Shown here in pieces: positions 27,712 to 41,600 of a stretch of DNA of 64,000 nt. Origin of the DNA: Lepidodermella squamata. Lineage: Eukaryota; Gastrotricha. A program made the translations under genes and the position numbers. A model generated the notes under the pieces. The model had not been told where the DNA came from. It made no database searches and worked only from the letters and a program-made list of their open reading frames with translations. Location: positions 496,001 through 560,000 of the forward strand of contig JBLDXI010000020.1 in assembly GCA_047495785.1 (NCBI GenBank), read 5' to 3'. Numbering within the stretch: the stretch's first letter is position 1; every line of letters starts with the position of its first letter.

Positions 27712-30123
27712 TCAAGCATCTGGAATTCTTTGCAGCCGGCGCTGCAGTTTCTCGATCAATTCAGCACTGCAAGTATCGAGGGTTAAATTAGCAGGTCGGG
27801 GCGGCAAACGCGGCGCCTGAGGCTGGATTTGCTGAGGACGAGCGTATTGCGGCTGGACTTGATTTCGGTTTCGATTCATCGTTTGCGCGATCACGTCGTC
27901 CGAATTAACATACAACTCATCGGTATCTTCTTCGCCGCCGAATAAATTTCCGTTAGGAGGCGGCGGTGGCGGGGGCGGAATGACTCGTGACTGGAGCGTT
28001 GAAGACAACAGTGGAATGTTATTAGCCCCGCCGTTATTTGAAAACGACGAAGACGGGCAACGGGTAGTATCATCTGACTCGAATGACTCTTTCCGCCGGC
28101 TGAGACGAGCTGATAACTCGTTTTGAAAGAACTGCCCCGAACCAGTGGCGTTATCGTCGTCATACGACTGAAGTTGCTGCTGTTGGCGAGATGAATTGTT
28201 ATTATTAGCATTCATCGTTCTGTTATTAGCCGGAACGACATTCGATTGCTGGTAGGCACTGTTCACACTGTACTGTTGCTGGCTATAGCCTTGCCGGGTG
28301 GCGGTCGATTGTGAGAAGTGAATGTGGGTGTTACTGGCTGTGTTTTCAATCATAACTCCGTCATTCAACTCATCACGCCCGTTTTCATCGTCTCCGGTCA
28401 CCGAGTAGTGACAGTCGTCGAGCCCATCGCCGTCGGCGTCGCAATCACAGCAGCCCCGCTGCGCATTGCCACCGTTTGAGTTCACGCTGATGCACGACTT
28501 GTTGTCCAAGAACTGGAACGCATCGTTAACAATGTCCATCGCCGAGTCTTTTCGCGACAAATTCATCATCCCACCACCGCCAACGCCACCTGTGTTATTA
28601 CTGCTGCCGTTGAAACGGCCGTGCTGGGCCGCCGTGGCCGCAACCGCGCTCTTTCCCGGCTTTGCGGTCGCACTCAGCAGCAAGTCCATGTCGTTTGTCC
28701 TCAGGGGCTGAGTTCCGGAGACGCTGACGAAGTAGGCCATGATGTCAGATAAACAACTCAGCGGTTCGTGCTGTGAAAACAGAACACACAGCGCGATATT
28801 ATAACACTGAATATTAATATACACACACACATAAGACGAAACTTCACAAAAGCAAAATATTTACACCGACACTAGCAGTGGTGTTACTTTCTTGAAACGC
28901 GCAACAGTGGTTAAAGCGCACAAACCTCGTAGTCGAACTGAATTTTGTAGCCACGAGCGACTCGCATGACCTGAAAATGGCTGAAACGCGTCGAAGAACC
29001 AGGAAAATTTCGCATTGATATAGTGTAGCTGCCCGAGTCGCGGAAAGTAGTCGATTCGCGCATTAAGACCGAGCCAAATGACTGCCCATATTCGAGAATT
29101 TGCTCAGCTCGATCGCGGTTACACGTCTCGAAAAACCATGGAGGAGAGCCTTCCATATTGAGTTCAGGGTCCTCGTGAAAACGATGTTTCTAAAATATTC
29201 CACCTTAAGATAAATTCATCAGATTTCAAATCAACAAACATTCTCTCTGATCTGAGGGATTGACGGGCGGCCACCAGACCCGCCTGATGAACTGGCCGAA
29301 CTCGCGGCTGAGACTGAATGAACTCCGTTAGTAACCATCACGGTGCCAGGGTTACCGTTCGAATGACCGTGCATAATATGGTGATGGTGATTCGGCGAGT
29401 CGATAAAATCACCGCCATTTGGCATAGGTGGAGGCACTGATCCCGGGGAAGGTCTGTTCGAGGCACAGTTTTGAAGGCGTTCGATTGCCGATGCGATGGC
29501 GTGAAGTTGAGATGGAGTCAACGGAACGTCCTCTGGAATACGCCCCGTCGCTAAACCGATAATATACCCTCGCCAAATATCTCTCTCCGGCCTGGTCTCA
29601 CATCTGGTGACGGTACAAATTATTCAAAAATCGCCAGGGTTCGTAGGTCAACTCTCTTACCGAAACCTGTTATGCATCATTTTGCCGTCTCTGTCGATTG
29701 TGTGCACATCAAATTTGAAACGACCAGGCTTGTCGTCGCCGCGGTTCTTGCAAACAGTGTGATAGTTCAGTAGTAGATACCCAATCAACTGTGCGAAGAA
29801 CAAAGGAATGGTTAAAATAAACAAGATAATTGTTTACAAATGCAACAAGGATGAGGTCATAGGGATGAAAGCACTAAATTACACACCTGGTCGGGTTTTT
29901 GGGTCTGCCGCGACTTGAATGCGAACATGAAATGGCCTCGAATGACGACCCATACTTTGTTCCACGACTAAAACATCAGCAAATTGAGTTAGGACGAGAA
30001 ATTTCAATATTTCCTGTTTAATTTTACCTTTCCTTTCGCGGTTTTGTGTTGCAGCCAGTCCTCATAAAATTTTTCAAGCCGCTGTCGCTCCGGAGAAGAC
30101 GCAGATGACAGAAATCCGTTCAT
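27712..30123 (-). CDS. STAP-like PH-SH2 adaptor protein
   Basis: Six exons: 30028-30123, 29887-29967, 29661-29788, 29240-29603, 28926-29189, 27712-28770. They give 663 aa. A PH domain (about 30-130) starts at SWNKVWVVIRGHFMF and ends with the conserved Trp helix ERDIWRGYIIGL. A His/Ser/Gly linker follows. The SH2 domain (about 235-340) has WFFETCNRDRAEQIL, the FLVRES equivalent SVLMREST with its phosphotyrosine-binding Arg, and SHFQV. The ending LSCLSDIMAYFV crosses the last junction. PH plus SH2 in this order matches the signal-transducing adaptor proteins STAP1/STAP2, which act under tyrosine kinases. The C-terminal 320 residues are disordered, rich in Asn/Gln/Ser with an eight-proline run and LPPRP-type SH3 ligands, and have no counterpart in the roughly 300-aa STAP1. 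Acceptor-like GACAG lies one base before the ATG. Confidence 0.85.
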
Positions 30124-33100
30124 TCTGTCGAGGAAGCGACGAAGTGAGGCAGATTAAGGGCTGAGTGGTTCGCTAAAACTTTGTATTAAACACACAAACG
30201 GCTAGACCCTATAACACAAAAGGTATTTAGATATTAATTGTCGCAGCGAGTAGAAAACAAAGAGCAAAATATGCCAACACAGTGTAAGGAAACACAGTTC
30301 TTATAGCAACACTGTAAATGAGCAAATGAAACAAAATAAGCAGTGTGAATAGAAAAACAGAGTGAAAAGTTGAATTCTAATTTTCCGCGCGTGATATTTG
30401 AAAATAACTAGAACTAAACAGCACACGCAAAGAAATTGCAGATTTGGCTCCAAAGGCACAGCGTATATTTTTGCGCTGCCCGCAGTGTCGTACAGGTATG
30501 TATTCATAGCAATTAAAGACAATGCATGCATACATAATATCGCTTATTACATTGAATGTGCGTGCGTGGAAGGGCGCGCGCGGAGACACATTTGCAAAGA
30601 CATCAGAAATATTTATATCACATATCATACCAGTGCATTGTATGACAACTGCCAAGCACGGCCAGAGTATTTGATGATATAGATAATACCTCTACACACA
30701 GGTAGGCTAGTCCACAAGAGAGCACTGTCGCTCCCAAGATGCAAGAAAATGAACTGTATCTTGTAAGTAAGCACGAAACAGGTCTAGCGTGGCCATGCTC
30801 TCCCGTTTACGTACGTGGGCGTGGTACGCTATCTGAATAGGAATACATGTTAATACTTTGTGCACACTCCATACAGGGAAGCAGGATGAAGGAGGTAAGC
30901 AATGAGACTAGTATATGGCTGTTGAACGCAATTGACGTTGGTAGTCCGCGACGCTTCGGACAGTTGGCAAACAGACTACAAGAGTCTCGCGCAATTGATG
31001 TGCGACGCACAGAAGTGAGCCGAGAATGGGAGAACATTTATCATCGAGAAAAGCTAAGCACAGATAGCTGGATGTGAAGGATGATCACAGTCTTGAAAAG
31101 AACCCACGCTACTCCCAAATACGTGAATACATATTTATATTCTGGGCATCTCCTCAGTACAGATCTGCAAAATAAGACACGGAAGAAGCAAAAGAGCCAG
31201 AGTAAGTCAGAGCAGTGCAAATTGAGCGCACCATTTATTACTCAATAACAGGTAAATAAATATAAGTATAGGTATATTAAAAATTAACTGTTGATCACAT
31301 ATCCAAACTCCTAACAATTAGCAAACCCGGGTGCAAACATTCATGACATCAATTAAAGATATTTATATCACGAATAACGAATACTTACTATCAAACCGCA
31401 GATAGCAAATTATCATGTAATAATCGCTTCACTATTTCCACTCTGATACAAGTACAAGCTTCACAGAAAAGCTCGATGATTATGATCAAGGTAAATTAAA
31501 AGTAACGAAGATGAGCGAACTCGAGGCCGACACATCTTATACCATGACCCATGACCGGCTGCCCAAAATCAGAAAAAATATGAAGAACATAGCTTTTGAA
31601 AGATGAAACACTGTCCCGAATAAATAGCCTTTAAACAGGAATTCATTTAGACTGCCTCTATCCATGATCAAATTATTTCTAAACAACTATTTTCCGAACA
31701 TTACTTCTCCGAATTTCGAACATCTCACAATCACTAATAAGATAACATGCCTCTTCGTAATAGGGAATAATTAATAAGAGAGCACTGAGCAAGAGGGGAC
31801 TGAAGCTTCTCAAAGCAAATACTAAACATTACTAGTAACCAACAAACTGGTAGAGCATGTATAGGCAACATTTTACATCTGATACTAAAACCGAAAACTC
31901 CCGAAGAAGTTCATAGAATCTTCAAGAGTAAAGCGAGAATTTATGTCCAAGATACCTATCAGATAGTATCAGATACCATTGCAGGGGCATGATAAAGGCA
32001 ACATGCACACTTGAAATGCCAACCTACAACCTGTAACTAAAGTCAGATTCATGATTCATCTGCAACCGCCAACTGCAACCGGCCACACTGCAAATTACGA
32101 ACCAAGAGCAAGTGATATATCAGTCGGTCAAGTTACTATTAGTTGTTGGTCATGTGCAACTTTAACGAAATGCAGGAGATTCTTAGGCTCTAATGCTACC
32201 GGACGAAGTTAAGCTAGGAGCAAGGATCCAGGTTAAGCCATAAGAAACACATATTCTATATTACTCAAAATTACTATATAATAATATCAAATATAAGCTC
32301 TTCCGTGATTCTTATCCTGCACGTTTATCCACGACTCCTACTAGATATCAAATATCAAATAGAACAGAGCGCACCCAACGCCAAGCTCTCCCTTTCGCAA
32401 GGGTGGAATGGGCGATTCGAGACACCAATCGTGCAGCGCATGGATCAGGAGGCTGGGAGAACAGCCACTCAGGTTTACACGTGGCATGGAGTTCCAAGGG
32501 TGCCAAGGGTCAGGGGTCAGGCGCCAGGCGACTTGGCGGAAACGTGGCGGTAGGGTGGCTAAACGACGAACCGCGCCGAACACGGCCGAAAAAAGCCGCA
32601 ACTTCCGCCGGCAACGCAAAATGCGTCACTTTCACCGCTTGCATTATATTATCATAAAAATAGTATTAAAAACAAATAAAAGATAATAAAGAAATATGTT
32701 AAATAATAAGGTCCCACCCATTGATCGCAGGCGATTAGCCAGTTCTTGGGTTTTGGGCTTGTTCTGGTTCCTCGTTCCAGCCTCCTTATCCTCAAGACGC
32801 GCCGTGATTACACGTTATCCTGAATTTCTAAATTTCTGGTTCGATTACGATGGATGAATCTGCAAGGCAAGCGTCCATCCCACCTGCCTACAACCGTGTG
32901 GATGTGCAGGGTGCTCCCGCTAACTAAGCCGCTGAGTCAGCAGCAAGGCCAAAACAAACGAGGGACCACCACCGGCAAGTGCGGCAAGCCTTCTTGCAAG
33001 CTCATCAAAGGCATACACTCGTCCCAACCAAGGCTAGTATCAAGTGGTGGAACCAGCTTATAGGAGACAGCTACCATAAACGGTTGCTCGCGGCAAGAAT

Positions 33101-33521
33101 AAGAAGATCAGAGAATTGGGGCTCCAATAAATAATGTCGCGATGGGAAATAGATTCTCTAGTTCCATTCTCGTGCGTGGAGGAGTAACAAGACCTCGTAA
33201 ACCGAGTTCTTCTTGAGGACATATTATTTGGAATGAAACATTAACCAAGAAAAAAGACGTCATATTGTATATTGAGTGAGAAAACGAGCAGTGTTGATCG
33301 AATAATGGAAGGTTACGGCTGATATTATTGCGGGATACAGCAGGTGACAGGTGACATCGGTGACTTCATCATCGCTCGGTACACACGACAAACGGCTAAG
33401 TAATTTTTTTGATGTTAAACTTTGCCTGGAGAAGCAAGGGATAAAGATTCGTTGAGTCTCAAGCGCTGTGCTCAAACAGAGAGAAATGGCATTACTTTAC
33501 TTATTTTACCATTTAATTTCG
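30124..33521. other. Intergenic, no gene recognised
   Basis: Mostly AT-rich, with weak short frames on both strands. A GC-richer island at about 32380-32640 is open in several frames on both strands at once, as expected from composition rather than coding. A similar small island lies at about 32850-33060. Confidence 0.45.
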
Positions 33522-35318
33522 TTACAGATCTGAAAGCTCAGAATGTATTTTGTTGGCCGCCAATGGCTTAATAGCTCTGGCGTCCTTCTTTTTGTAAAGA
33601 GCGTCTTGCTCCACCTGCGACGCCGAAGCTGCCCTTTTCGATGCTTCTTTAAAAATGACGTCTTTGACAACAACATTTGAATTGTCTCCAGATAACGCGA
33701 ATTGCAAGGAGAAGGCGGCTGTTTCGTCTGAATCAGATCCATCCGGTTTTTTAAGCAGATACTGCCACGTTCTCACTAGTGATAAAAACTCTTGCAATGA
33801 CATCTTGGCAGGTAGCGAGTAGTGACGTATTACCTTGGTCTGAAGACGATGATTCTCGCAAATTGGCTGTTCCTCGTAGTAACAAGTCGCTATCAACTTT
33901 GAATTTGATTGTAACATAGCTTGTGGCTTCATCACCGCCTTCACTTTCATCGCTTTCCTTAGATTTATCTTTTGCCATGCAGGATATCGCGATGATGCGA
34001 TAAATGTCAAGAGCAACTATTATTCCATTTTTAGTAGCAAAGAATAGGTTTCCAAACTGCGAATCGGAGGAGAGAATAAGCTTTTATATGGGAAGCATCA
34101 AATTTCATACGGTAACTATTCGTAGACCGAAAAACAAATACAATCGCAATACGAAGAACAAAGCATCCATGCTGTTAATTTTACATCGAATGAAAAAACA
34201 ATGCGATATATTCTTCACCAATTACCTTATCATAGTGGCAACGATTACCCAGAGCTCAGATTCAAAACAGCAGCAGCAAACGTACTTTATTTTATGCTTT
34301 GCCTGAGCAACTATGTCCGGGTTTGCAGCTGGGTCATTCCATTGAACCTTTTCCTCCCTGGTAGCCGTGTAATTGAAAGTGAATTGAAAGTGGCTGCGAA
34401 GAAAAGATTCATATAAACAGCATATTGTATCTCTAACACATATTCTACCTGATAGTGTAAGCCGTCAGCACCACGTAAACTATATATGTGCTATATTACA
34501 GAAAATAATTGCTGAAAATGAGAAGACACGAAATATGCTGGAAAATAAGTCCACCTTTGCTTCACCAATTCATCTCGCAAATTATCCATGAGATCAAGTA
34601 TATCTGCGAATATTTTAGTTGATTGGAGGGGTATTGATTATCGCTGCTCAACTTACCTGATGCAATTCCAATGAAGCCGAGTAAAATTTGCGATAACTGG
34701 TCATGGCTTATACTTCCCCTTGGAGAGAGCCATTTAACGACTATTATTACAAGAAATGAGATTTGCTCGAGAATGCGAGCCCAACTCGGTGGGGTGAAGT
34801 ACAGGGGCAACCATAAAGAACCGAGCTTCGATAATGACTCCACCTCCCAGTCGCTGAATGAAGAATTGCTGAGTCGCTTCTGAATGTCGAGCTCTACAAC
34901 CCATACATTTGGAATATTGCAAACGCAGAAAATCGCGATCGAAGGCCACCACCATTTGTACTCGTGACCTTTGTTAACCACCAGAGCCACTATTAGCTCC
35001 GGAATGAACAAAATGATACCCCAACAAGGAAGCCAGGTCATACTGTGAGAGGGCGTAGTGTTAATGAACATTTAGAAACGCGCAATTTTCATTACAAAAA
35101 TGAGGAGCGAGTGGATCCGTCGGGGTTCGTAGCGCCAGGCAATTCGGCAGCGTTGCCGCTGGTTACCGTGGCTGCGCGCCAAGAGGTTAAGATTACACAT
35201 GCTCCCAACAATAATCGTGCGATAATGCCTTTGATTACAGCGCAACAGGAAACCTGCGGTGAATTGAAAACAAACAGTCAGTGGAAGATTCAGTATACCT
35301 ATAAACCTTTTTCGGCAT
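33522..35318 (-). CDS. TMEM26: Transmembrane protein 26
   Basis: Exons: 35307-35318, 35096-35253, 34657-35042, 34555-34603, 34449-34490, 34226-34393, 34111-34171, 33834-34056, 33522-33790. All join in phase to 455 aa. Blocks matching vertebrate TMEM26 appear in order: IARLLLGACVIL, GHEYKWWWPSIAIF with NVWVVELD, WLSPRGSISHDQLSQILL, TYIVYVVLTAYT..FQF, CCFESELWVIVATMI, ALFFVLRLYLFFGLR and NLFFATKNGIIVALDIYRI. Several hydrophobic segments indicate a multipass membrane protein of poorly known function. After the last membrane block comes a charged tail of about 160 aa (MAKDKSKESDESEGGDE and onward), longer than in human (368 aa in total). The 42-nt exon 34449-34490 and the phase-2 joins were chosen because only they restore the expected membrane segment. 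The 12-nt first exon (MPKK) is the weakest part. The last intron is only 43 bp. Confidence 0.85.
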
Positions 35319-35645
35319 CTTGGTGACTATTTGCAGCTAAGGTTCAACTACTGAGATGGCAATATTGCCTGCTAGCAATATGAATAGCAAGGTTCGCTTT
35401 ATATAAACTCTCTTTCTGATTAATTATTGATGTCACCAACAGTTTTAGACGAACCAATATTTCGATAAAAACATCGCTCCAACACCTTTGAATGAATCAT
35501 CCTCGTCTCCGGTGAATAATAAAGTAACACAGTTTTTTTATTAAACATGATCATATTCCAGTTGGTAACAGGTGTAAATAGAAAATAAAATAAACTTGAC
35601 AAATTTCGTATCACAGTTGTATACAGGTCTAGTTGGTCAAAATAT
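35319..35645. other. Spacer between CFAP74 and TMEM26
   Basis: 327 bp between the CFAP74 stop and the TMEM26 start, both on the - strand. AT-rich, with no clear poly(A) signal and no other feature. Confidence 0.5.
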
Positions 35646-38600
35646 TCACGCTTTGCCAGATGGACTCGCAGTCACAAAAGCTCGGATCGACACGGGAATC
35701 TTCATTGAGACATCCGCTTTAGTTGCTATGATCATTGTGCAACTAACAGACGTGGAAATCTGCAAAGCAAAAATAACAGTTATAATGAAGTAACAATAAA
35801 TAGACAAGTCAGAAGTTTAAGAAGAAATAATCAGAATCAATGCATTTTCCCGAAGAAATAGCTCGCGGAATCGCAAGTTCGTCAAAGGGTGTCAGCAGAT
35901 GATGTGCTTCTTCAGAGGATTGTGCTTCCGAAGAGGATAGTTGGAATCTTTAGTTTGCAATATATTCAATTTATAGGATAGAGAAAGCGGAAACGATATC
36001 ATATAATGGATGCGGGTAGTTGAAAAAATGTCTTGAAAGAGGTCAGCGTTGGATATATTATAGAACAATTTCCAATTAGGGTTTATTATAAATAACGGGA
36101 AATTATCAGGGCTGAACTGAATTCTAGAAAAGTGGAAACAATCGCCATAGGAATGTACCTGGGCAAACAGACGGCGCTGAAAATCGAAAAAAATTAGGAG
36201 TTTCCCAGTTATGCCACATACTCAAAACCGCAGTTTTTCCCCTCAAATCATAAGTACCTAAGCAGGAAAAATACGCAAACATACCTTCTGATCAGCAGAT
36301 GGACGCCACGATACTTGAATGGTAGCTTCAGCGCCCATTTCTACCAAGCCCTGGCAAATTTGTAACCCATAACATCAGAAGAATCCAAGAAAAAGTGGAT
36401 AAATACATACCTTAGCTGGCTCAACGCTGATTCCAAGCTGTTTCAGCTGATTGAGGTTATCGATCAAGAACTCGGCATTCTACAATTTAAAAATAAAGGG
36501 GTGGATGTTAAGAGAAACAGCAAGTAATTTCACAATTTATATTTAACTGCATGCAACCGACTTGATAAAATAATAAAGAGTGATTACAATTCGCAGTGAT
36601 CCCGATTTACGACATTTTCACACTGCTTTTTTGTTATACAAGTTCAGACTCCGCTAGCTCCAGGTAACGCTCGTGAGGCTTATTTGTCCGCTTTCTCCCC
36701 GATTGACGTCTCAATTCTGCGATTTCCTCGGCCTTGAATTCCATCAATTTTTATAAAATTTACTCACTTATGGTAGTTAAGCCCTAATTGGTTTAATTAG
36801 CAAAATAATAATACCTTTCTAGCTGCAAGGAGAATAGAACGAGCGCAACCAATACGAATTGTCCGCTCGACAACTTGTTCGGAGGCGGAAAGCGGAAGCA
36901 GCAACAAGAGTGGCGGATGTTGATTGCCAGCTGCAGCGGCCGCCCCACCACCACCGGCATTTTCCTTCTTCTCGTCACCACTGCCGTCAGCCAGCTCTTG
37001 CTCCTGCTGCAAGGCAGCCGCGGCTAGCGAAGCGAGCGACATTGTTTCAGGCTCAAGTTGTTCGCCGCCGTACGCGTAAACAAGGCGCCTGCTCGATCGG
37101 CCAATCACTTTGAACGAGTAATTAGTAGCCGGCTTTTGGAACAGGAAAAAACACGCTTTTTCGGCAAAAGTGCCCGATCGATCTGGTGCGAAGTTGACGG
37201 TCAGTTGGCGCTTTTCTCCGGCGTGCAAAATTCCATTCTGAGGAACAATGTCGAAAACTGTTCTGCCGGATAGGTTAGCAACAGGATTGCCGCTGGGCGT
37301 AGCATGTGGATCCATCTCAATTCGGTATTCGACCGCAACAGAAGATTTGTTCTCCATCTTAAAATAACACCGCAATATTTGGGATGTATTGAATCGTAAA
37401 AATTGATATTTACCGTGAATGAACGGTCGGTATATTCACCAGCCAGCACACATCCAAGATCAAAGACTCGATCAACACCGAGTCCGGTGAATTCCAGGGC
37501 TGGTTTCACCCCTCTGCCACGCATGGTCATCGTCAAACAAGACAGCCCGCAATCTATTCGAATGTTCTCTTGATACTGCAGAGTGAAACAGTCAAAAATA
37601 AGTTGAATTCTAGTAGTTCTTAAATAAAATTACAAGTCGCTCTTCTTTCGGCTCGAATGCGAATATCGCCGTGATGATATTGCCTGGTTCCATTGCGGCC
37701 AACGCGTTTCGAAGCTCGAAAGGACCTGTTGGATCGAGAGCCGACGTTCTTACATCAAGTGTTTCATTCGAAACATTTTGAACAGAAACATGAGACCTCT
37801 CGATTTGCCCAACTGCGATCTATAATGCAAACATTTCACGTTTGGTCTATATATTTCGAATAAAACGTACCTCGCCGAAATCTTTGACATAGGAACCGAA
37901 GTCAGAAAGTAGTAGCATATGAGGTCGCACGGAGGGGCAATGCACAAGTAGATAGAGGGTGTTCTCGGTACTGAATAAAGAAAAATTAATTGATTGACGC
38001 AAGGTTTAGAGAGTTAAATACTTGAATTCCAGTTGATGTGTTGCAGATGCCTCGCCATAAGCTACGTAGCAGGGAATGACGTAGCTTTTCAAGTCCGGCT
38101 GAAATTAATCAGAAATAAAAACGGGAAGAGTTAGCGAATTATTCACTCACCTGATAAGACAGCAAAAGGTTTGTTTTGGCTTGGAAATAGACAGGCGAAG
38201 ATGGATCTACTTGTTCGGGCGTGACCTGCTTGACAGCAACCGCTTTCTTATCTCTTCCATGCCCAGCTTTTTGAGCAGCGGCGCCCGGTTTTTTTGGCCC
38301 CTAATATAGCCGAGGTAACGATTTAAGGAATGCCGAAAATAGACATATAGAATTACCTCCTCCACCTCGTTGCCCTGTTGGGACTGCTGATTTGCATGTA
38401 GTTGAGCAGTTGCAATTACAGCAGCTCGTTCTCTTATTTCAGCATCGGCAATAGTCGGCGCGAATCGCACTCGAATCGTCTCTTTATGGCCGGGTTTCAC
38501 AGTTCCGACACACGGAGAAACACTGATGGGGACATTTGGCGGCACGACAAAGTGAAATGACGTAGGGCCAACAGGTGAGACTTCGCCGGTACCAATGCGA

Positions 38601-41600
38601 GGCACGGCATGTGAAAATTCATTAGCTGAGACGTGTTCATTGATGACGAACAGCTTCGCTACGCTGTAGTCGTCAATGGCTGTTGGTCTAAAGTGAACCA
38701 CCTGTTCCGAAAGTTTGAGGGGAGGGTGAGCAGCTATTCCCTTGCACGGAATTTTGAACTCGCGCCCAGCCATTGTTTTACAGCAGAGTTCAAACTTGTA
38801 CTCGCCAGCTTTCGTTGGCAAAAAGACTACCTCAAGATTTAGCTCTTCTAGCGGCAATATGGTGCCGAAACCGTCAGCGGGCTGAACTTCGGCGTACTAA
38901 ATAAGAAGACACGATCTCAACTATTTGGTCTCTTCTTTACAAAAAAAATAACTCACCTCTGGCATGTTGAGGAAGGCGAATTCTTGTGGTAGTAGTGATT
39001 TACTTCGCATAGTCAACGGAACTCGAACTGCTTCATAAATTGTGCAACAGCCGAAGTCGATCGATTGCAAATCAAATTCGATGTCAGAATTTGTGACGAC
39101 TGCGCATATGTAGCACTCGATGGTTCTGGTCTAAAAACAAGGAAATCGAATTAGCATCGACGTATATTCTAAAATTCTGCAACTAAGATAACTAAGCCGC
39201 AATAAACACGTTCGAATTTCAGCACAAAAACAGCGAATCTGCGTGAAACTTGCTACACTTCTGTCTCTGATTTCCTTTAGGCCGATAACACAAATTCATA
39301 AAATCACAGCACGCCTACAGTCTCAAGCTTGGAAACATAACGCAAAGCAATTTTCTAACACTTCCAGTATTCAACTATAAAAATGTTACCTCTCGATCAT
39401 ACTTGGGATTAAGCGAAAAAGGGTTAGGGGTGAGCGGGATTAAAAGCTACTATAGTATGAAATTCATACCTGGTCTGCAACAACCACCGTCAGAGGGACC
39501 TCCAAAACGCCAGTAGATGGATCGTAATATTTTGTGCCAGTACACTCGAGGTCTTTCGGCAGAGTCAATTTCGGGAAGAACTTGACCTGAGCTGAAAATG
39601 CGCTTTCAGCCTGAATGTAGCCAGTATGAGGAAGAACGTCAAGATGATCTCGCAAGGCTGGAGGGATCGTGAAAGTCAACCGTAAAGCTGTTTTTGCTCT
39701 TCAAAAATACAAATCTTAGCTTAGGGAAAGGTTGAAAAGCAAGTATCACACCTGTTTCGCAAAATTATACTGTCTTGAAAAAGTCGATTGTAAGTACAGA
39801 TTCGCAAATCTACAGTTGTCCGCTCGAAATAAACGGGAACATCGCTGGCACTTCCGCGGACTATTATAGTAATCTGTTAAAAATATGCATTCCTTTAAAA
39901 TCGATACTCTCCTAATAGCGAAATTTACCGGTGGATTTTCAGGATGAGCGAAGGTAGCTACAAAATTAGCTGTGCATCTGCTCATGGGAATTTTCGGCTC
40001 CCATAGGATTTCACACTTGACCGAGCCGAATGGCGGGACGGTTCCCATAAACACATGCCCGTCTTCAGTTCTCAGGACATCGCTTGGAATAAGCTTGAAT
40101 TCTTCCTCCTCCTCAGCATTTCCACTGGATCCTTCGACATTTTCTTTTGCCACGGCCCCGCTGTTGTAGCCCTCGATTTTGAAATCTGTCGGCAGAGCGC
40201 CAGCGTTTGAAAATGTCACCGCTCTTTTGCTCGCACCATAGATGACCATTGTGCCGAAATCTACCGCCATCATCTCTCCAGCAGCAGCTTTTACCTCGTG
40301 AGACACGTATTCGTTTGTAGTTTCGGAGCAGGAAATCTAAAATGTTGGACTTCGGTAATATGGCCTTACCGTATAATTCTAGAACTTACAATGCATTTCT
40401 TAGTGCGAGCCTGGAATGGGACAGCGAATGCCCCGGTTGAAGCTAGGAAGCTTATTTCACCATCCAAATCGCAATTCAACTGTGGCGTGAAAGTCACGGT
40501 AAATTCGCAAGTCATGCCAGCCGAAATATGACCCGGAGGATTGAAACTGAATAGAAAGAAATAATGGTACAGCTCAATTGAATTTTTTCGACTTGAGGCT
40601 TCTCAATGCACTGAATTTCACTTAATTGAAGTACCGAGCTATTAACATGCCAAACTTACTCGATTTGGACAAAGTTTTTCAGCACCTCCGATAGATCGAC
40701 AAATTTGAGGGTATTGAGCGTGTAGGTAACGTTTGTCAACACAACCCGACGTTTGTAAGTCACGCCGATGTCAATGTCCTTGAAAAGGATAACTTTGGGC
40801 GTGCTATAAAATGGCGATTCTCCTTTGAACTCGCGGCCAGCTGCAATCTGACGCTGAACTGCGCCAGCGCGAAGCCTATCCATGCTTTTCTTTAGCATTT
40901 CCTAAAAGATAACCGGCAAAAAAGATAACCACTCGTAAATTGTCATCTTCGGAACCCACCTCTTCGAGCTTGCTCCGCTTGTTCAGCCCATTTTTCCCAT
41001 TTTTGTCAGCCTTTTTACCCGTCGCTTCAAGGCTATCTCGTTGAGCGGATCCTTCAGCTAACCACAAACCCTGAAATTCGGGAACAGCCAGTTCTTCCTC
41101 GTCATCGTCAATATAGACTTTTTGAGTCTCGGGTTTACGAATGTACAACTTCTGATCGGTTTCGGCGGACGGTGGCCGCCGAGGCAACTCGTCCTCTTCA
41201 TCACCAATCAAGTTAAAAATATCGTCTCCTTTGCGATGGGGCTGCAAAATTAGAGACATAATTAATGCGGCTTGGTACAACAAAAATCATACCTTGTTAG
41301 GACTCAAGCTCCGCGGCCGATTGACTTCCCTGGAGATAAGGCGAGTTCGCTGAGTTTCAAAAACGGGCCTCGCCGTTTGTAGGTCCAAGCTGGCTATCAT
41401 CTGGTTGACCACATTCAGAGGCTTCAATTTGACCTATTGCGATCATGTTTAGAAAAACATCTAAAAATTCATGTGAAAAAGCATACTTCATTTGGTACGA
41501 CTTGCTCTCTGAGCGGCCGAAAAAGATACGGCTGCCGTTCTTTGCGGCGCTCCATGCTGGTTTCCTCCTGAATCAATTTCGACGCAATCTCGACTTCTCG

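Noticed and set aside
33522-34016. Separate small gene of unknown function (MAKDKSKESDES start)
   Set aside because: The frame continues from upstream exons and completes TMEM26; the apparent Met start is internal.
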